From NCBI GenBank assembly GCA_036525535.1, contig DATDAH010000244.1, forward strand, positions 6,338-70,337: DNA of 64,000 bases, read 5' to 3'. The position numbers and the translations under genes were made by a program. The DNA comes from DATDAH01 sp036525535 (GTDB lineage: Bacteria; Actinomycetota; Acidimicrobiia; Acidimicrobiales; DATDAH01). Below, one piece after another: positions 18,490 through 27,965 of this stretch; position 1 is the stretch's first letter, and each line of letters begins with the position of its first letter. The notes beneath the pieces are model-generated. The model made no database searches. It had not been told where the DNA came from and saw only the letters and a list, made by a program, of their open reading frames with translations.

Positions 18490-20094
18490 ATGCCGGGCTG
18501 GAACTTCGCCGATGCGTTCGAGGTGGTGGCCGAGGCGCTGCCCGACGCCACCGCCCAGGTCCACGGCGACCGCCGCTACTCGTGGCGGGAGTTCGATCGG
18601 CGCTCTGACGGCATCGCTTTGGCCCTGCTCGAGGCCGGCGCCGAGCAGCAGGACAAGGTCGCCCTCTACGTCCACAACGGCCCGGAGTACATGGAGTCCT
18701 GCACCGGCGCGTGGAAGGCGGGGCTGGTCCCGGTCAACACCAACTACCGCTACACGGCCGACGAGCTGGCCTACCTCTGGGACAACGCCGACGCGGTCGC
18801 CGTCGTCTTCCACGGCGCCTTCGCCGAGACGGCCGACGCCGTGCGCGACCGCGTGCCCGTCCGGACCTGGCTCTGGGTGGACGACGGCACCGGGCCCTGC
18901 CCGGAGTGGGCCACGCCGTACGAGGAGGCGGCCGACCTGGCGTCGGAGCGCACCGTGGCCCGCTGGGGCCGGACCGGCGACGACCTCCTCATGCTCTACA
19001 CCGGCGGCACCACCGGCATGCCCAAGGGCGTCATGTGGCGCCAGCACGACCTCTTCCTCGCCTACGCCCACGCCGTCGCCCCGCAATACGACGACGAGCA
19101 GGATCTGGACCTCATGCGCCAGTCGCTCACGAAGCCGGGGCCCGTCCACGTACCCGCCTGCCCACTCATGCATGGCACCGGCTGGTTCACCGCGCTGATG
19201 GCGATGATGACGGGGGGCAGCGTCGTCACGCTCACCGGCGCGTCGTTCGACGCCGTGGAGCTCTTCGACGCCGTCGAGCGCGAGGGGGTCAACATGATGG
19301 CGATCGTCGGCGACGCCTTCGCCAAGCCGATGGTCCGGGCGTTGGATGCCGCGCCCGGTCGGTGGGACCTGTCGAGCCTCGTGGCCGTCATCTCGTCGGG
19401 CGTCATGTGGAGCGAGGCCAGCAAGGAGGCACTGCTCGCCCACCACCCCGGGATGCTCCTGCAGGACGCGTTCTCGTCGTCGGAGGCGCTGAACATGGGC
19501 GGATCCATCTCCAGCGCGGGCTCGGCGGCGACGACAGCCAAGTTCACGCTCGGCCCCAACGCCGTGGTCGTCGGCGACGACGGCACGCCCGTCCAGCCCG
19601 GCTCGGGCGAGATCGGGCGGGTGGCCGTCGGCGGGTTCGTCCCCGTCGGGTACTACAAGGACCCCGAGAAGTCGGCCGCCACCTTCATCGAGATCGACGG
19701 CAAGCGGTACTCGATGCCCGGTGACTACGCCACGGTCGAGGTCGACGGCTCGCTCAGCCTCCTCGGCCGGGGCTCGGTCTGCATCAACACGGGGGGTGAG
19801 AAGGTCTTCCCCGAAGAGGTCGAGGAGGCTCTGAAGTCCCATCCGGCGATCGTCGACGCCGTCGCTGTGGGCGTCCCCGACGAGAAGTTCGGGGAGGCGG
19901 TGACGGCCGTCGTCGAGCCCGACCTGGACGCCCTGATCGACGAAGCCGAGGTCATCGCCCACGTGAAGGAGACCCTCGCCGCCTACAAGGCGCCCAAGCG
20001 GGTCCTGACCATCGACACCATCGGCCGCGGCCCCAACGGCAAGGTCGACTACAAGCGGCTGCGGGCCTACGCCGAGGTGCAGGTGAACGGCTGA
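18490..20094 (+). CDS. Acyl-CoA synthetase (FadD family)
   Basis: An AMP-forming ligase of 534 residues that would activate fatty or steroid-derived acids to CoA thioesters. The P-loop-like motif is YTGGTTGMPKGVMWR near residue 172, the adenylation motif appears as NTGGEKVFPEEVEE near 436, and the C-terminal catalytic lysine is in RGPNGKVDYKRL. The VMWRQHD signature resembles the FadD17/FadD19 branch of mycobacterial steroid-acid ligases. A TATGCT hexamer 28 bases upstream and AGGGGGA as RBS suggest a normal leadered transcript. Confidence 0.93.
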   Translation: MPGWNFADAFEVVAEALPDATAQVHGDRRYSWREFDRRSDGIALALLEAGAEQQDKVALYVHNGPEYMESCTGAWKAGLVPVNTNYRYTADELAYLWDNADAVAVVFHGAFAETADAVRDRVPVRTWLWVDDGTGPCPEWATPYEEAADLASERTVARWGRTGDDLLMLYTGGTTGMPKGVMWRQHDLFLAYAHAVAPQYDDEQDLDLMRQSLTKPGPVHVPACPLMHGTGWFTALMAMMTGGSVVTLTGASFDAVELFDAVEREGVNMMAIVGDAFAKPMVRALDAAPGRWDLSSLVAVISSGVMWSEASKEALLAHHPGMLLQDAFSSSEALNMGGSISSAGSAATTAKFTLGPNAVVVGDDGTPVQPGSGEIGRVAVGGFVPVGYYKDPEKSAATFIEIDGKRYSMPGDYATVEVDGSLSLLGRGSVCINTGGEKVFPEEVEEALKSHPAIVDAVAVGVPDEKFGEAVTAVVEPDLDALIDEAEVIAHVKETLAAYKAPKRVLTIDTIGRGPNGKVDYKRLRAYAEVQVNG

Positions 20095-20116
20095 CCCACC
20101 TCGTTACCGTCTTCGG

Positions 20117-21538
20117 GTGCCCAGGACCCGGAGACGTCGTCGTTCCCTGGGCCCCCGTCTCGCCGTCACCCTCAACGTGGCCCTCGTCTTCGGCCTGCTC
20201 ACGGCCGTGGGGGGCACGGGCTTCCTGTACCTGAAGCTCGACAAGATCCCTCGGCTCGAGCTCGGCGCCACCCTGGACGAGGCGCCGGGCGGCAATTCGG
20301 CCCAGAACTACCTGCTGGTCGGCACCGACAGCGCCGATCGTCTCGACCCCAACGACCCCGTCACCAACGGGCGCGAGGACCTCGGTGTCCTGTCGGACAC
20401 GATCATGCTGCTGCGGGTCGACCCTGACGAGCCCCAGGCCCAGCTGCTGAGCTTTCCTCGCGACCTGTTCGTCTCCTTTCCCGGTGGGGGCGAAGGCAAG
20501 ATCAACTCGGCTCTGGCCGTGGGCGGCCAGGAGGCCCTGATCGGCACGATCCAGGAGACCTTCGGCGTCCCGGTCCACCACTACCTCCAGGTCGACTTCC
20601 TCGGCTTCAAGGAACTGGTCCGGGCCATCGACGGGGTGCCGTTCTTCTTCAGCACCCCGGTGCGGGACACGACGACCGGCCTGTTCGTCGGCCACGGGGG
20701 CTGCAACACGCTGGGGCCGGACCAAGCCCTGGCCTACGCCCGGTCCCGCCACCTCGAGACCCTCCAGAACGGCGAGTGGGTCACCGACTTCACCGCCGAC
20801 CTGGGCCGCATCTCCCGCCAGCAGGACTTCATCCGCCGGGCGATCGCCCGCACGGTGACCCAGGGGGTGGCCAACCCGCTCCTCCTCGGGGACGTGTTCG
20901 ACGTGGCCACCGACGCCGTGCAGATGGACAGCGACCTGGCCGTCGGCGACTTCGTGCAGCTGGGCCGCAAGTTCCGCGGGTTCAACGACTCGACGCTGCA
21001 GACCCTGACGCTGGACGTGACCAACGACAGCGTGAACGGGTCGTCCATCCTCCGGCTGCAGGACACCGCGGCCAACGACCGTCGCATCGGCATCTTCCGG
21101 GGCCAGGGTGGGGCCGGGGCCGACCAGGCGCCCACGATCAGCGTCGTGGTCCACAACGGCACCGGTACCGACGGCCAGGCGGGCGAAGGGGCCGAGGGCC
21201 TCGACCGGCTGGGGTTCGACACCTCGCCGGGTACCGGCGACGCCGAGAACAGCGATTTCGGCCACAGCGTCGTCCGCTACAGCACCGACGACAACGAGGC
21301 CGAAGCCCGCTTCGTGGCCGCCCAGATCGAGGGTGGGGCCGACGTCGAGCAGGTCGACAGCATCGCCGCCGGGGCGGACGTCGAGGTCGTCACCGGCGCC
21401 GACTTCGACGGCATCAGCAGCGACCTCCAGCCTCCACCGCAGCCCCTGGGCGGCGCAGGCCGAGGCGGGGCCGGTGGTGGCACCGCGCCCGTCGGCCAGG
21501 TCCCCAGCGTCGACCCCCCGGAACGCGCCGCCTGCTGA
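20117..21538 (+). CDS. LCP-family cell wall glycopolymer transferase (LytR_C tail)
   Basis: A 473-residue LytR-CpsA-Psr protein. A basic N-terminus and one membrane helix (about 15-40) precede the LCP domain (about 60-280), with the polyprenyl-phosphate pocket motifs LSDTIMLLRVDP, LLSFPRDLFV and QALAYARSRH. Residues 330-430 form a LytR_C-like domain (ISVVVHNGTG). Such enzymes attach glycopolymers such as arabinogalactan to peptidoglycan outside the membrane. GTG 20117 follows TACCGT by 6 bases. Confidence 0.92.
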   Translation: MPRTRRRRRSLGPRLAVTLNVALVFGLLTAVGGTGFLYLKLDKIPRLELGATLDEAPGGNSAQNYLLVGTDSADRLDPNDPVTNGREDLGVLSDTIMLLRVDPDEPQAQLLSFPRDLFVSFPGGGEGKINSALAVGGQEALIGTIQETFGVPVHHYLQVDFLGFKELVRAIDGVPFFFSTPVRDTTTGLFVGHGGCNTLGPDQALAYARSRHLETLQNGEWVTDFTADLGRISRQQDFIRRAIARTVTQGVANPLLLGDVFDVATDAVQMDSDLAVGDFVQLGRKFRGFNDSTLQTLTLDVTNDSVNGSSILRLQDTAANDRRIGIFRGQGGAGADQAPTISVVVHNGTGTDGQAGEGAEGLDRLGFDTSPGTGDAENSDFGHSVVRYSTDDNEAEARFVAAQIEGGADVEQVDSIAAGADVEVVTGADFDGISSDLQPPPQPLGGAGRGGAGGGTAPVGQVPSVDPPERAAC

Positions 21539-21659
21539 TCGGTCGGGCCATGCCCCTCGTCGCCGCCCGCACGGCTCGTGCTGCCTACGGCAGCTTCCGA
21601 CGAGCTTCTGCTGAGCTGCTTCGCTTCGGCTCCGCAGCGTTGCTTCGGGCTGAGGGACG

Positions 21660-22763
21660 TCAGTCCGGCATCAGATCCAGCGCGTCGAGGTCGAGGATGG
21701 CGCTGGCGGACCGGGTGAGCATGGCCTCGAAGAGGGCGCGGGCCCGGTCGTTGACCAGGTCCAGGGCACCGGCGTTGAGCGGGTAGCAGGCGCAGAAGAG
21801 GATGCCCAGGCGGTAGTCGTCCCAGCACTGCTCGTAGCTGTAGTCCTCTACCCCGCCCGCCTTGAGGGCCTGGTGATAGGCCCGCAGCACCTGCTCGTCG
21901 GCCCCCTTGCGGTCCTCGGGGCTGAGGCTCTGGCTCATGAAGTAGGCGATGTCGTAGGGCGCCCGGCCCAGGCCGCAGATCTGCCAGTCGACGGCCACCA
22001 CCGGATCCTCGGCGCCGGGATCGAAGAAGAGGTTGTCCAACCGGTAGTCCCCGTGGAGCAGGGTCATCGGGGGCTCGGACAGGCGCTCCAGCAGCTCGAC
22101 GCACACGTCGGGCATGCGCCGGGCGGCGTCGAGCATCGGCCCCGGCAGGAGGTGGGCGAACTCCGACTCGATCAGGGGCCAGGACTGGCGCAGGGTCGGC
22201 GGCAGGGCCTGCGGGTTGGGCGGGTCACAGGTCCGCACCGTCCAGTCGGCGTCGATGATGTCGCTGTCGTTCCAGTACCAGGCGTGGTGGGCGGCCAGCT
22301 CCTTGGCCGCGATCAGCGCCTGCTCCACCGAGCAGCCGTCGAGCTGGTCGAACTGGGTCCGGTCCCCGAGGTCCTCCAGCAGGAGCAGGAAGTCCTTCGT
22401 GGAGGTGTCGTAGCCGGAGGCATAGAGCGCGGCGGTGCCCAGCGGGGTCCGCGGCCCGGCGTCGCGGTAGAAGTTCACCTCGCGCCCGTAGAAGTTGAAG
22501 GCGTCGGCGGTCTGCCGGGCGCCGGCGACGGTGTGGGGGAGCTTGAGGACGGCGGTGGCCGGTCCCTCACCCCCGTCGTAGGCCAGCTCCACCCGCCAGA
22601 GCAGGGACAGGATCCCCATGCCGACGCCGATCGGGGTGGCGGACGCCGCGGTGACCGTCGTGCTCTGGTCGATGGTGCCCGACGAGCGCAGCGCAGCCGT
22701 GTACCAGTCCGGCGTCAACTCGTCCGGCGACGCCGGGTACCCCAGATCCGCGGAATCCCCCAT
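21660..22763 (-). CDS. Aminoglycoside-phosphotransferase-fold kinase-like protein
   Basis: A 367-residue protein of the ecdysteroid-kinase/APH-like superfamily. The Brenner motif HGDYRLDNLFF near residue 237 and VDWQICGLG near 259 supply the catalytic Asp and the metal-binding Asp. Similar proteins in mycobacteria sit among lipid and steroid genes; the substrate is unknown. ATG 22763 has GGGGGAGAGGG upstream, and a TACGCT hexamer about 30 bases away gives a leadered promoter. It is divergent from the SDR at 22848. Confidence 0.85.
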   Translation of the reverse strand: MGDSADLGYPASPDELTPDWYTAALRSSGTIDQSTTVTAASATPIGVGMGILSLLWRVELAYDGGEGPATAVLKLPHTVAGARQTADAFNFYGREVNFYRDAGPRTPLGTAALYASGYDTSTKDFLLLLEDLGDRTQFDQLDGCSVEQALIAAKELAAHHAWYWNDSDIIDADWTVRTCDPPNPQALPPTLRQSWPLIESEFAHLLPGPMLDAARRMPDVCVELLERLSEPPMTLLHGDYRLDNLFFDPGAEDPVVAVDWQICGLGRAPYDIAYFMSQSLSPEDRKGADEQVLRAYHQALKAGGVEDYSYEQCWDDYRLGILFCACYPLNAGALDLVNDRARALFEAMLTRSASAILDLDALDLMPD

Positions 22764-22847
22764 GGCCCTCTCCCCCGGTCGAACCGTGGCCGCAGCGTAG
22801 TGGGGGGATTTCTGACGGCCGGGTGGACGTCAGTACCGTTCGACGCC

Positions 22848-23747
22848 ATGGCTGACATCGGGTTCGACGGGAAGGTCGCGATCATCACCGGGGCGGGCGG
22901 AGGGCTCGGCTTCGAGCACGCCAAGCTGCTGGCCTCCCGGGGCGCGCAGATCGTCATCAACGACCTCGGCGGATCGGTCTCCGGCGAGGGCGGCGACGAG
23001 AGCGCGGCGGAGTCGGCGGCCCGTCAGATCGAGGAGCTGGGCGGCGTCGCCGTGGCCAACCACGACAGCGTGGCCACGCCCGAGGGCGGCGAGTCCATCG
23101 TGAACACGGCCATCGAGGCCTTCGGCCGGGTCGACATCGTGATCAACAACGCCGGGATCCTGCGGGACAAGGCGTTCCACAACATGACGCCCGACCTGGT
23201 CGACCCCGTCATCGACGTCCACCTGCGGGGGGCGTTCAACGTGACCCGGCCGGCGTGGATCAAGATGCGGGAGCAGGGCTACGGCCGGGTGGTCAACACC
23301 GCGTCGACAGCCGGCATCATCGGCAACTTCGGCCAGGCCAACTACGGCGCGGCGAAGATGGGCCTCGTCGGCTTCACCCGGGTCCTCGCCGCCGAGGGCG
23401 CCCGCAGCAACATCAAGGCCAACGCCATCGCCCCGATCGCCAAGACCCGGATGACCGAGGACCTGCTCGGGCCGATGGGCGACAACCTCGCCCCCGAGCT
23501 CATCTCCCCCGTGGTGGCCTGGCTGGCCCACGAGGACTGTCCCGTCACCGGCGAGATCTACTCGTGTGGCGGCGGCATGGTCGCCCGCTTCTTCATCGGC
23601 CTGACCACTGGTATCTACGACCCCGAGCTGACCCTCGAAGGCATGCGCGATCAGTTCGACACGATCCGGGACGAGGACGGCTACATGGTCCCCACGGAGA
23701 CCGGCGACGAGCTCCGCAAGCTGCTGGCCTACTTCAAAGGCGACTGA
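22848..23747 (+). CDS. SDR family 3-hydroxyacyl-CoA dehydrogenase (MFE-2 type)
   Basis: A short-chain dehydrogenase of 299 residues. TGAGGGLG, INDLGGSVSGEG, INNAGILRDKA, the YGAAK catalytic motif and MTEDLL place it with the dehydrogenase at 10210, to which it is clearly paralogous. ATG 22848 is chosen because the fold begins at once (MADIGFDGKVAIITGAG) and TACCGT lies 8 bases upstream. It has an extra C-terminal tail of about 60 residues. No hydratase lies beside it, so it may share the MaoC partner at 9358. Confidence 0.88.
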   Translation: MADIGFDGKVAIITGAGGGLGFEHAKLLASRGAQIVINDLGGSVSGEGGDESAAESAARQIEELGGVAVANHDSVATPEGGESIVNTAIEAFGRVDIVINNAGILRDKAFHNMTPDLVDPVIDVHLRGAFNVTRPAWIKMREQGYGRVVNTASTAGIIGNFGQANYGAAKMGLVGFTRVLAAEGARSNIKANAIAPIAKTRMTEDLLGPMGDNLAPELISPVVAWLAHEDCPVTGEIYSCGGGMVARFFIGLTTGIYDPELTLEGMRDQFDTIRDEDGYMVPTETGDELRKLLAYFKGD

Positions 23748-23793
23748 TTGGCAATAGGCCTAATGGCCCACGCGGCGGGGCCGATGGAGGGGC

Positions 23794-24237
23794 GTGGAAG
23801 CCGCCGCTCTAGCGCCCGACCGCCTCGACGCGGTCCTGGCCACCCTCCCCCCTGACTGGGCGGTGGCCCAACTGGGTCGCGACCGCTTCGTGGCGGGCCC
23901 GGCCGGGGCCTTCGTCCTGCGGCCCTCGACCGGCGAGCACCACCGCGATGCCCGGCGGGTCACCCAGATCGCGCGGGCCACTCGCACCGGACTCAGCGAC
24001 CACCTTGCCTGGATCCCGGTCATCGACGCCCTCGTGGTCACCCCGGAACGCATCCGCGAGCCCGTGGGTGCCACCGTCATCCCGGTCGGCATGGTCACCT
24101 CGCTGCTCCTCGAGGGGATGCAGCCCCTCGACCAGGAGACGCTGCGCCGCATCACCGGCCTCATGGTCGAGCGCCGCCTCACCCCCGAGTGGATTCCCTC
24201 CGCCCCCCAACCGAGCACGGTCCTGGCTCCTGATTGA
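23794..24237 (+). CDS. Hypothetical protein (147 aa)
   Basis: Not confidently recognised. The GTG start at 23794 gives a soluble 147-residue protein. The stretch DRFVAGPAGAFVLRP followed by an Arg-rich helix is faintly like a NERD nuclease-related domain, but the catalytic Asp/Lys residues are not obvious. It is followed 50 bases later by a RecB-like nuclease gene with its own promoter-like element. Confidence 0.6.
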   Translation: MEAAALAPDRLDAVLATLPPDWAVAQLGRDRFVAGPAGAFVLRPSTGEHHRDARRVTQIARATRTGLSDHLAWIPVIDALVVTPERIREPVGATVIPVGMVTSLLLEGMQPLDQETLRRITGLMVERRLTPEWIPSAPQPSTVLAPD

Positions 24238-24287
24238 GGCGCCCCGGGGTCACCGAGGCTGTCAGTGGGGGTGCGTAGGCTTCGGTC

Positions 24288-25139
24288 ATGGCATTGGAAC
24301 CCCCAACCGGGCTCTCCCCCTCCCGGGTCTCGTCCTTCCAGGACTGCGCGCTGGCGTTCCGGTTCTCGGCCATCGACCACCTGCCCGAGCCCTCCTCGCT
24401 GCCCGCCGTGCGGGGCACGTTGGTCCACGCCGCGCTCGAGCGGCTCTTCGACCTCACCCCGGCCGAGCGCACCCCCGAGCGGGCCACGGCCTGCCTGACC
24501 GAGGCCCACGCCGTCATCCAGGCCGACCCCGAGTACCTCGGCCTCGGCCTCGACGACGAAGGTGACCTCGCCCTGCGGGTCCGGTCCCAGGAGCTGCTGG
24601 ACAACTACTTCCGTCTCGAGGACCCGGCCACCATCACCCCCATCGGCCTCGAGCTGCGGCTGGAGGCCCCCCTCGGCGATCTCAACCTGCGGGGCATCAT
24701 CGACCGCCTCGAACTGGACGCCGAGGGCGGCCTGGTCGTCACCGACTACAAGACCGGGGCCGCCCCCCGCCAGCAGTTCGAACAGGGCCGTCTCGGCGGG
24801 GTCCACTTCTACGCCTTTCTCTGCGAGGAGGTGTTCGGGCAACGGCCGGCGAAGGTCCAACTCCTCTACTTGGCCGACCCCGTGGCCATCGTGGCCGAGC
24901 CCACCGATCAGGCCAGTCGCGGCCTACGCCGCAAGCTGACGGCGGTCTGGGCGGCCATCGAGCGGTCCTGTGAACGCGAGGACTTCCGGCCCCGACCCTC
25001 CAAGCTGTGTGACTGGTGCGCCTTCCAGACCCACTGCCCGGCCTTCGGGGGCGACCCCGACGCGGCCCGTCGGGACGCGGCGGCGACGGCCCTGAAGGCG
25101 ACGCCGATCGACCTGAGGCCGGTCGCCCTAGCGGGGTGA
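24288..25139 (+). CDS. RecB/Cas4-like PD-(D/E)XK nuclease with Fe-S cysteines
   Basis: A 283-residue stand-alone nuclease of the RecB-family exonuclease group. The active site is visible as GIIDRLELD followed by VVTDYKTG. Four cysteines in the AddB/Cas4 arrangement (C20 in SFQDCALAF, then C241, C244 and C250 in [10 protein letters not shown]) predict a 4Fe-4S cluster. No cas genes are nearby, so a DNA repair role is likelier than CRISPR adaptation. A TAGGCT hexamer lies 6 bases before ATG 24288. The stop overlaps the PAP2 gene as GTGA. Confidence 0.88.
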   Translation: MALEPPTGLSPSRVSSFQDCALAFRFSAIDHLPEPSSLPAVRGTLVHAALERLFDLTPAERTPERATACLTEAHAVIQADPEYLGLGLDDEGDLALRVRSQELLDNYFRLEDPATITPIGLELRLEAPLGDLNLRGIIDRLELDAEGGLVVTDYKTGAAPRQQFEQGRLGGVHFYAFLCEEVFGQRPAKVQLLYLADPVAIVAEPTDQASRGLRRKLTAVWAAIERSCEREDFRPRPSKLCDWCAFQTHCPAFGGDPDAARRDAAATALKATPIDLRPVALAG

Positions 25140-25693
25140 CCCCCGGTGAACGCGTGGCGGCGCTGGACGACGCCGTCGACGAGGCCTTCGACCACCTACG
25201 GGGCAACCCCATCGCCGACCGCGTCTTCTACACGGCCTCCAGCCTGGGTGACTTCAGCCTCCTGTGGGGCTTGGTGGGCTCGCTTCGAGGCCTGCGCTCG
25301 GAGCGGGACGCCGATGCCGCCGTCCGCCTGCTGGTCTGCCTCGCCGTCGAGTCGGCGCTGGTCAACGGGCTGGTCAAGTCCTTGCTCCCCCGGGCCCGGC
25401 CCGTCCACGACCGCGACCACCCCCACCCCCTGCGCACGCCGAGGACGGCCAGCTTCCCGTCGGGCCACGCCAGCGCCGGGTTCACCGCGGCCACCCTCCT
25501 CGCTGACGGCCAGAAGGCCCCGTGGCGCTTCGGCTGGTTCGGCCTGGCCGCGGTGGTGGCCTCCAGCCGCATCCACACCCGGGCCCACCACGCCTCCGAC
25601 GTCCTGGCCGGTGCCGTTCTCGGCCTGGTGCTGGGCCGTGCGGCCAAGCGGGTGTGGCCGCTGGCGGAACACTCCGGTGACCCGAAGGGTTGA
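25136..25693 (+). CDS. PAP2-family phosphatase
   Basis: A 185-residue membrane phosphatase of the type 2 phosphatidic acid phosphatase fold. The three signature motifs are [18 protein letters not shown] and [14 protein letters not shown]. Start GTG 25136 overlaps the nuclease stop (GTGA). Substrates in the family include phosphatidate and polyprenyl diphosphates; with two DGATs in the window, making diacylglycerol is one possibility. Confidence 0.87.
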   Translation: MTPGERVAALDDAVDEAFDHLRGNPIADRVFYTASSLGDFSLLWGLVGSLRGLRSERDADAAVRLLVCLAVESALVNGLVKSLLPRARPVHDRDHPHPLRTPRTASFPSGHASAGFTAATLLADGQKAPWRFGWFGLAAVVASSRIHTRAHHASDVLAGAVLGLVLGRAAKRVWPLAEHSGDPKG

Positions 25694-25700
25694 TCCATCC

Positions 25701-26297
25701 ATGAGCACCTCCTTCGCCGTCACCTGGGACTATCGCTGCCCCTTCGCCCGCATCGGCCATCAGCACGTGCTCGCCGGCGTGCGCGACGGCGCCGACTGGG
25801 ACGTGCACTTCGTGCCCTTCAGCCTCGGCCAGATGCACGTCGAGGAGGGCCAGCCCGACGTCTGGGACAAGCCGGCCAACGAGTCCGGGCTACTCGCCCT
25901 CCAGGTGGGCACGGTGGTCCGCGACCATTTCCCCGATCAGTTCCCGGCGGTTCACCTCGGCCTCTTCGACGCCCGTCACGTGGATGCCCTCGACCTCCGC
26001 GAGCGAGACGTTCTGGGCGGGATCCTCGACGCCAACGGCGTCCCCCGCGCCGCGGTGTTCGACGAGATCGACGGCGGAGGTCCGCTCGACGTGGTCCGGA
26101 AGGAGCACGAGGCCGCGGTGGCCGAGAGCAACGTGTGGGGCGTGCCCACCTTCGTGCAGGGCGATCGGGCGGTGTTCATCCGCCTGATGAACAGTCCGAC
26201 CGACGACGCTGACGGCCACGCCACCGTCGACCGGGTGCTCGACCTCCTGGCCTGGACCGACCTGAACGAGTTCAAGGCCACCTCGATACCGAGGTGA
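25701..26297 (+). CDS. DsbA-family thioredoxin-fold protein
   Basis: A 198-residue cytoplasmic protein of the DsbA/hydroxychromene-carboxylate isomerase-like group. The active-site position reads YRCPFARIG, so only the first cysteine of CXXC remains, and VWGVPTFV supplies the cis-proline loop. It has no signal peptide. It follows the PAP2 gene by 7 bases. A mycothiol- or CoA-linked isomerase or reductase role is possible, but the substrate is unknown. Confidence 0.82.
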   Translation: MSTSFAVTWDYRCPFARIGHQHVLAGVRDGADWDVHFVPFSLGQMHVEEGQPDVWDKPANESGLLALQVGTVVRDHFPDQFPAVHLGLFDARHVDALDLRERDVLGGILDANGVPRAAVFDEIDGGGPLDVVRKEHEAAVAESNVWGVPTFVQGDRAVFIRLMNSPTDDADGHATVDRVLDLLAWTDLNEFKATSIPR

Positions 26298-26323
26298 ACC
26301 GGGGGCGCCGGTAGCGTCGGGTC

Positions 26324-27721
26324 ATGGCGGAGCGCGAACTGCGGTCGGACCCGCGCATGACCGACCTCGAGGCCCTCATGTGGAACCTCGACAAGGACCC
26401 CCACCTCACCTCGGTCTTCGCCAACGTCACCGTCCTGGACTGCGCTCCCGACCGGGAGTACCTGCGGCGCAAGCTGGGGCGGGCCGTCCAGGACATCCCC
26501 CGCCTGCGCCAGCGGGTGGTCCCCGCGTTCGGCCGTCTCGCCCCGCCCACGTGGGAGGAGGACGAGGCCTTCGACCTCGACTACCACCTGAGCTGGACCG
26601 GCCTGCCCAAGCCCGGCGACCAGCGAGCCCTGCTCGAGCTGTCCACCCGGATCCACCAGCAGCCCTTCGAACGGGGACGGCCGCTGTGGGAGTTCGTCGT
26701 CGTCGACGGGCTCTCTGGCGGGAGAGCGGCCATGGTCCAGAAGCTGCACCACACCATCACCGACGGGGTGGGCGGCCTCCGCCTGGCCGAGCGCTTCCTC
26801 GACCTCGAGCGGTCACCGCTCGAGCCCGACCCCGTCGAGCCCGTCGCCTCTCGGTCCCCCGCCTTCACCGGCCCCAAGCTGGTCGGCCGGGCGCTGGGCA
26901 CCGCCGGCCACCTCACCAAGCAGGCCGCCAACACGACCGTTGATGTGGCCAAGGGGGCCGGCGGCACGCTCGTCCACCCCGATCGGTGGCCGTCGAGGCT
27001 CGTCGAGGCGGGCGAGACCGTGCGCTCCGTGGTCCGGCAGGTCGTGGGTACGAGCGAAGCCCGGTCTCCGCTGTGGACGGAGCGCTCCCTGTGGCGGGAG
27101 CTGGTCGTGCTCCGCGTCCCCTTCGACGACGTGAAGGAGGCGGCGACCAAGCACGGCGTGACCGTCAACGACCTGTTCGTCACCGCCGCGGCCCGGGCGT
27201 CCGGCACCGTTCACCGACGGGTCGGCCAGCCCGTGGAGGAACTGCGCATGGCGATGCCCATGAGCACCCGGGACGACAAGTCCGCGGCCGGCAATGCCTT
27301 CTCGCTGACCCGGAGCCTGGTGCCCACCGACATCGACGACCCGATCGAGCACCTGCTCGCCGTCCACGAGGTCCTGGCCGCGACCCGGGGCGAGAAGGCC
27401 TTCCAGGTCCTGGACCAGTTGGCTGGGGCCATGAACCTGCTGCCGACGTCAGCTCTCGTGGCCGCCGCCCGGCACCAGGCGGAGACCGTCGACTTCACGA
27501 CGTCGAACCTGCGGGGCGCGCCCTTCCCGCTCTTCTTCGGGGGGGCGCAGATCGTGGAGAACTATCCGGTCGGGCCGCTGGCCGGGACGGCGTTCAACCT
27601 GACGGTGCTCAGCTACGCCGGGGAGCTGCACCTCGGTCTGCTGGCCGACAGCGCGGCGATCGCCGACCCGGAGGCGCTGCGGGACGCGTTGGCAGACGCG
27701 TTCGAGGACTTGACGACCTGA
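26324..27721 (+). CDS. Wax ester synthase / diacylglycerol acyltransferase (WS/DGAT)
   Basis: The second WS/DGAT in the window, 465 residues. The catalytic motif is KLHHTITDGVGG with H142-H143 and D147, at the same positions as in the paralogue at 12945. SNLRGAPFPLFFGG matches the conserved NVPGP-like region. TAGCGT lies 6 bases before ATG 26324, so it seems independently transcribed. Having two copies suggests different acyl or alcohol acceptor preference. Confidence 0.92.
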   Translation: MAERELRSDPRMTDLEALMWNLDKDPHLTSVFANVTVLDCAPDREYLRRKLGRAVQDIPRLRQRVVPAFGRLAPPTWEEDEAFDLDYHLSWTGLPKPGDQRALLELSTRIHQQPFERGRPLWEFVVVDGLSGGRAAMVQKLHHTITDGVGGLRLAERFLDLERSPLEPDPVEPVASRSPAFTGPKLVGRALGTAGHLTKQAANTTVDVAKGAGGTLVHPDRWPSRLVEAGETVRSVVRQVVGTSEARSPLWTERSLWRELVVLRVPFDDVKEAATKHGVTVNDLFVTAAARASGTVHRRVGQPVEELRMAMPMSTRDDKSAAGNAFSLTRSLVPTDIDDPIEHLLAVHEVLAATRGEKAFQVLDQLAGAMNLLPTSALVAAARHQAETVDFTTSNLRGAPFPLFFGGAQIVENYPVGPLAGTAFNLTVLSYAGELHLGLLADSAAIADPEALRDALADAFEDLTT

Positions 27722-27727
27722 CCCAGG

Positions 27728-27910
27728 TCAGTTCGTGGAGACCAGCTCTTCTGACGGCTTGGACAGCAGCGTCCGCACGTCGAGGAGGAGATCGGCCACT
27801 TCGTTGGTCGACACCAGCTGGCGATCGAGGAGTGTGCCCAGGCCCTGATCGATCAGGGCGAGCGCCTCGGTGATGCTTTCAGCGTCGTGCTTTTCGGTGG
27901 TCTCCGTCAT
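27728..27910 (-). CDS. Small helical protein (60 aa)
   Basis: A 60-residue acidic protein (MTETTEKHDAESITEALAL...) predicted to be mostly helical. Support comes from a consensus-like -10, TACAAT, 9 bases before ATG 27910, in the divergent promoter region shared with the LLM gene at 27966. Function unknown. Confidence 0.68.
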   Translation of the reverse strand: MTETTEKHDAESITEALALIDQGLGTLLDRQLVSTNEVADLLLDVRTLLSKPSEELVSTN

Positions 27911-27965
27911 TACGGAACCATTGTACCCATCCCCCGTGACAGGAGTGGGTCAGTAGCGTGAACTC

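Noticed and set aside
23752..23770. AATAGGCCTAATGG near-palindrome before the hypothetical gene at 23794
   Set aside because: It is only an imperfect short palindrome, with neither good -10 spacing nor a clear hairpin, so I do not call a site.
24288..25139. Cas4 and a nearby CRISPR system
   Set aside because: Domain architecture fits, but no cas1, cas2 or repeat-spacer array is visible anywhere in the window.
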